A DNA stretch of 15,851 nt, taken from assembly GCA_034678415.1 (NCBI GenBank), contig JAXDBV010000010.1, positions 1-15,851 on the forward strand, read 5' to 3'. Source of the stretch: JAXDBV01 sp034678415 (GTDB lineage Bacteria; Bacteroidota; Bacteroidia; Bacteroidales; VadinHA17). Below are positions 14,843 to 15,851 of this stretch, piece by piece. The notes below the pieces were generated by a model, which saw only the letters and a program-made list of their open reading frames with translations, had not been told where the DNA came from and did not search any database. Each line of letters opens with the position of its first letter. The stretch's first letter is position 1. A program made the translations under genes and the position numbers.

Positions 14843-15851
14843 ATGAAAGACAGAAAGATCATCCTTGTTCTCGATGTGGGTGCCACCAATGTGCGGTCGG
14901 TTGCCGTGAGTGACGATGGTGTATTGCTGGCTATTGAATCCTTAAAGAACACCACCTCTCCTGATCTGTATTACCCTGACGGAATGGTCTGGGATCTCGA
15001 CCTGGTGTGGGAGAAACTGAAATCCACCACTGCCGGTGTGTTGAAGCAAATTGATAAAAAACAGTTGGCTGCCGTCACCGTTACCAGCTTCGGGGTCGAT
15101 GGCGCTCCGCTGACGAAGGATGGAGACCTGGCATATCCGGTTATCTCATGGCAATGCCAGCGTACGGTACCTGTCATGAATAATATTGATAAATATATTC
15201 CGTTGGCCGAGCTGTACAGCATCAACGGGCTGCAACCCTTCAGCTTCAACACGATCAACAAGCTGATATGGCTGCGTGAGAACCGTCGCGCGGTGCTCGA
15301 CAACGCCCATAGATTTCTTTTCTTTCCTTCCCTGATCCTGTACCGGATGACTGGCGAAATGGTCAACGATACCTCCATGGCCGGCACTTCGATGCTTACG
15401 CGGTTGACAGACCGGAAATATTCGGAACGGATACTGGATGCCATCGGGGTGAATAATGATCTATTTCCTCCCGCTGCCGAGCCCGGGACAAAGATCGGAT
15501 ACGTCACGGGAAATGCTTCTCTGGAAACCGGCATACCAGCCGGTCTGCCGGCCGTGGTCACCGGTCATGACACACAGTTCGCCGTCTTTGGTTCGGGTGC
15601 CCGCGAAAACGAGCCTGTCCTTAGCTCTGGTACCTGGGATATACTTATGGTGCGGTCCAGGCACTTCCTCACCAATAATTATACCCTGGAACAGAAGGTA
15701 ACCACGGAACTGGATCCCGTCCCGGGACTGTATGACATTGGTGTCCAATGGATTGCCTCGGGAATGCTGGAATGGATCATGCGTATGTTCTGGGCTGCCG
15801 AATGCGGCACGAACGATGTGTACGAACAAATGATCTCCCTGGCAGAAAAGG
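14843..15851 (+). CDS. fucK: L-fuculokinase (FGGY family), C-terminus beyond the window
   Basis: This cytoplasmic kinase phosphorylates L-fuculose to L-fuculose-1-phosphate, the step between fucose isomerase (FucI) and aldolase (FucA). The visible part is 336 codons plus one base from ATG 14843, with no stop. Compared from memory with E. coli FucK (about 480 residues) it tracks closely: ILVLDVGATNVRSVAV (7-22, phosphate-binding loop), TSFGVDGAPLTKDGDLAYP (81-99), ISWQCQRTVPVMNNI (101-115), SFNTINKLIWLREN (134-147), GHDTQFAVFGSGA (241-253) with Asp243 the expected catalytic base, EPVLSSGTWDILMVRS (257-272), and QWIASGMLEW (302-311). That match separates it from rhamnulokinase and xylulokinase. 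It is the second gene after the 14347-14377 promoter. It would use the fucose released by the GH29 enzyme on the other strand. Confidence 0.93.
   Translation, partial: MKDRKIILVLDVGATNVRSVAVSDDGVLLAIESLKNTTSPDLYYPDGMVWDLDLVWEKLKSTTAGVLKQIDKKQLAAVTVTSFGVDGAPLTKDGDLAYPVISWQCQRTVPVMNNIDKYIPLAELYSINGLQPFSFNTINKLIWLRENRRAVLDNAHRFLFFPSLILYRMTGEMVNDTSMAGTSMLTRLTDRKYSERILDAIGVNNDLFPPAAEPGTKIGYVTGNASLETGIPAGLPAVVTGHDTQFAVFGSGARENEPVLSSGTWDILMVRSRHFLTNNYTLEQKVTTELDPVPGLYDIGVQWIASGMLEWIMRMFWAAECGTNDVYEQMISLAEK

Overview
This window looks like a Bacteroidetes (probably Bacteroidales-type) chromosome fragment. Several things point that way: exported GH2, GH29, GH36 and GH109 enzymes clustered with an SSS-family symporter, promoter-like TAnnTTTG boxes instead of E. 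coli-type boxes, weak or absent Shine-Dalgarno sequences, and a Bacteroides-like K+/H+ antiporter N-terminus. No rRNA, tRNA, CRISPR array, transposase or phage gene was seen.

Left edge (1-1276): the N-terminus of a K+/H+ antiporter on the minus strand, a 307-nt divergent spacer, and a plus-strand membrane methyltransferase of the isoprenylcysteine carboxyl methyltransferase family. These look like housekeeping neighbours of the main locus.

Centre (1367-14212, all minus strand, read right to left): GH109 alpha-N-acetylgalactosaminidase-type enzyme with a Tat signal; sodium:solute symporter; N-acetylhexosamine 1-kinase (NahK-like); GH29 alpha-L-fucosidase; a 241-nt gap with a candidate promoter; GH36 alpha-galactosidase-type lipoprotein; a broken uroporphyrinogen-decarboxylase-family gene (one in-frame TAG and one frameshift); a 328-nt gap with two palindromes; and a secreted LacZ-type GH2 beta-galactosidase.

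Right edge (14213-15851, plus strand): a 191-nt divergent control region with a good Bacteroidetes-type promoter, a decayed gene of unknown family whose coding traces lie in three frames, and the first 336 codons of L-fuculokinase (fucK), which runs off the window.

Taken together the cluster encodes exo-enzymes for terminal alpha-GalNAc, alpha-Gal, alpha-L-fucose and beta-Gal, a symporter, and two cytoplasmic kinases that fit the released sugars: HexNAc to HexNAc-1-phosphate, and L-fuculose to L-fuculose-1-phosphate. These are the sugars of A/B/H histo-blood-group and mucin-type glycan caps. The best system-level reading is a compact, SusC/SusD-free catabolic locus for fucosylated GalNAc/Gal glycans. 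The family assignments are strong. The specific substrate is inference.
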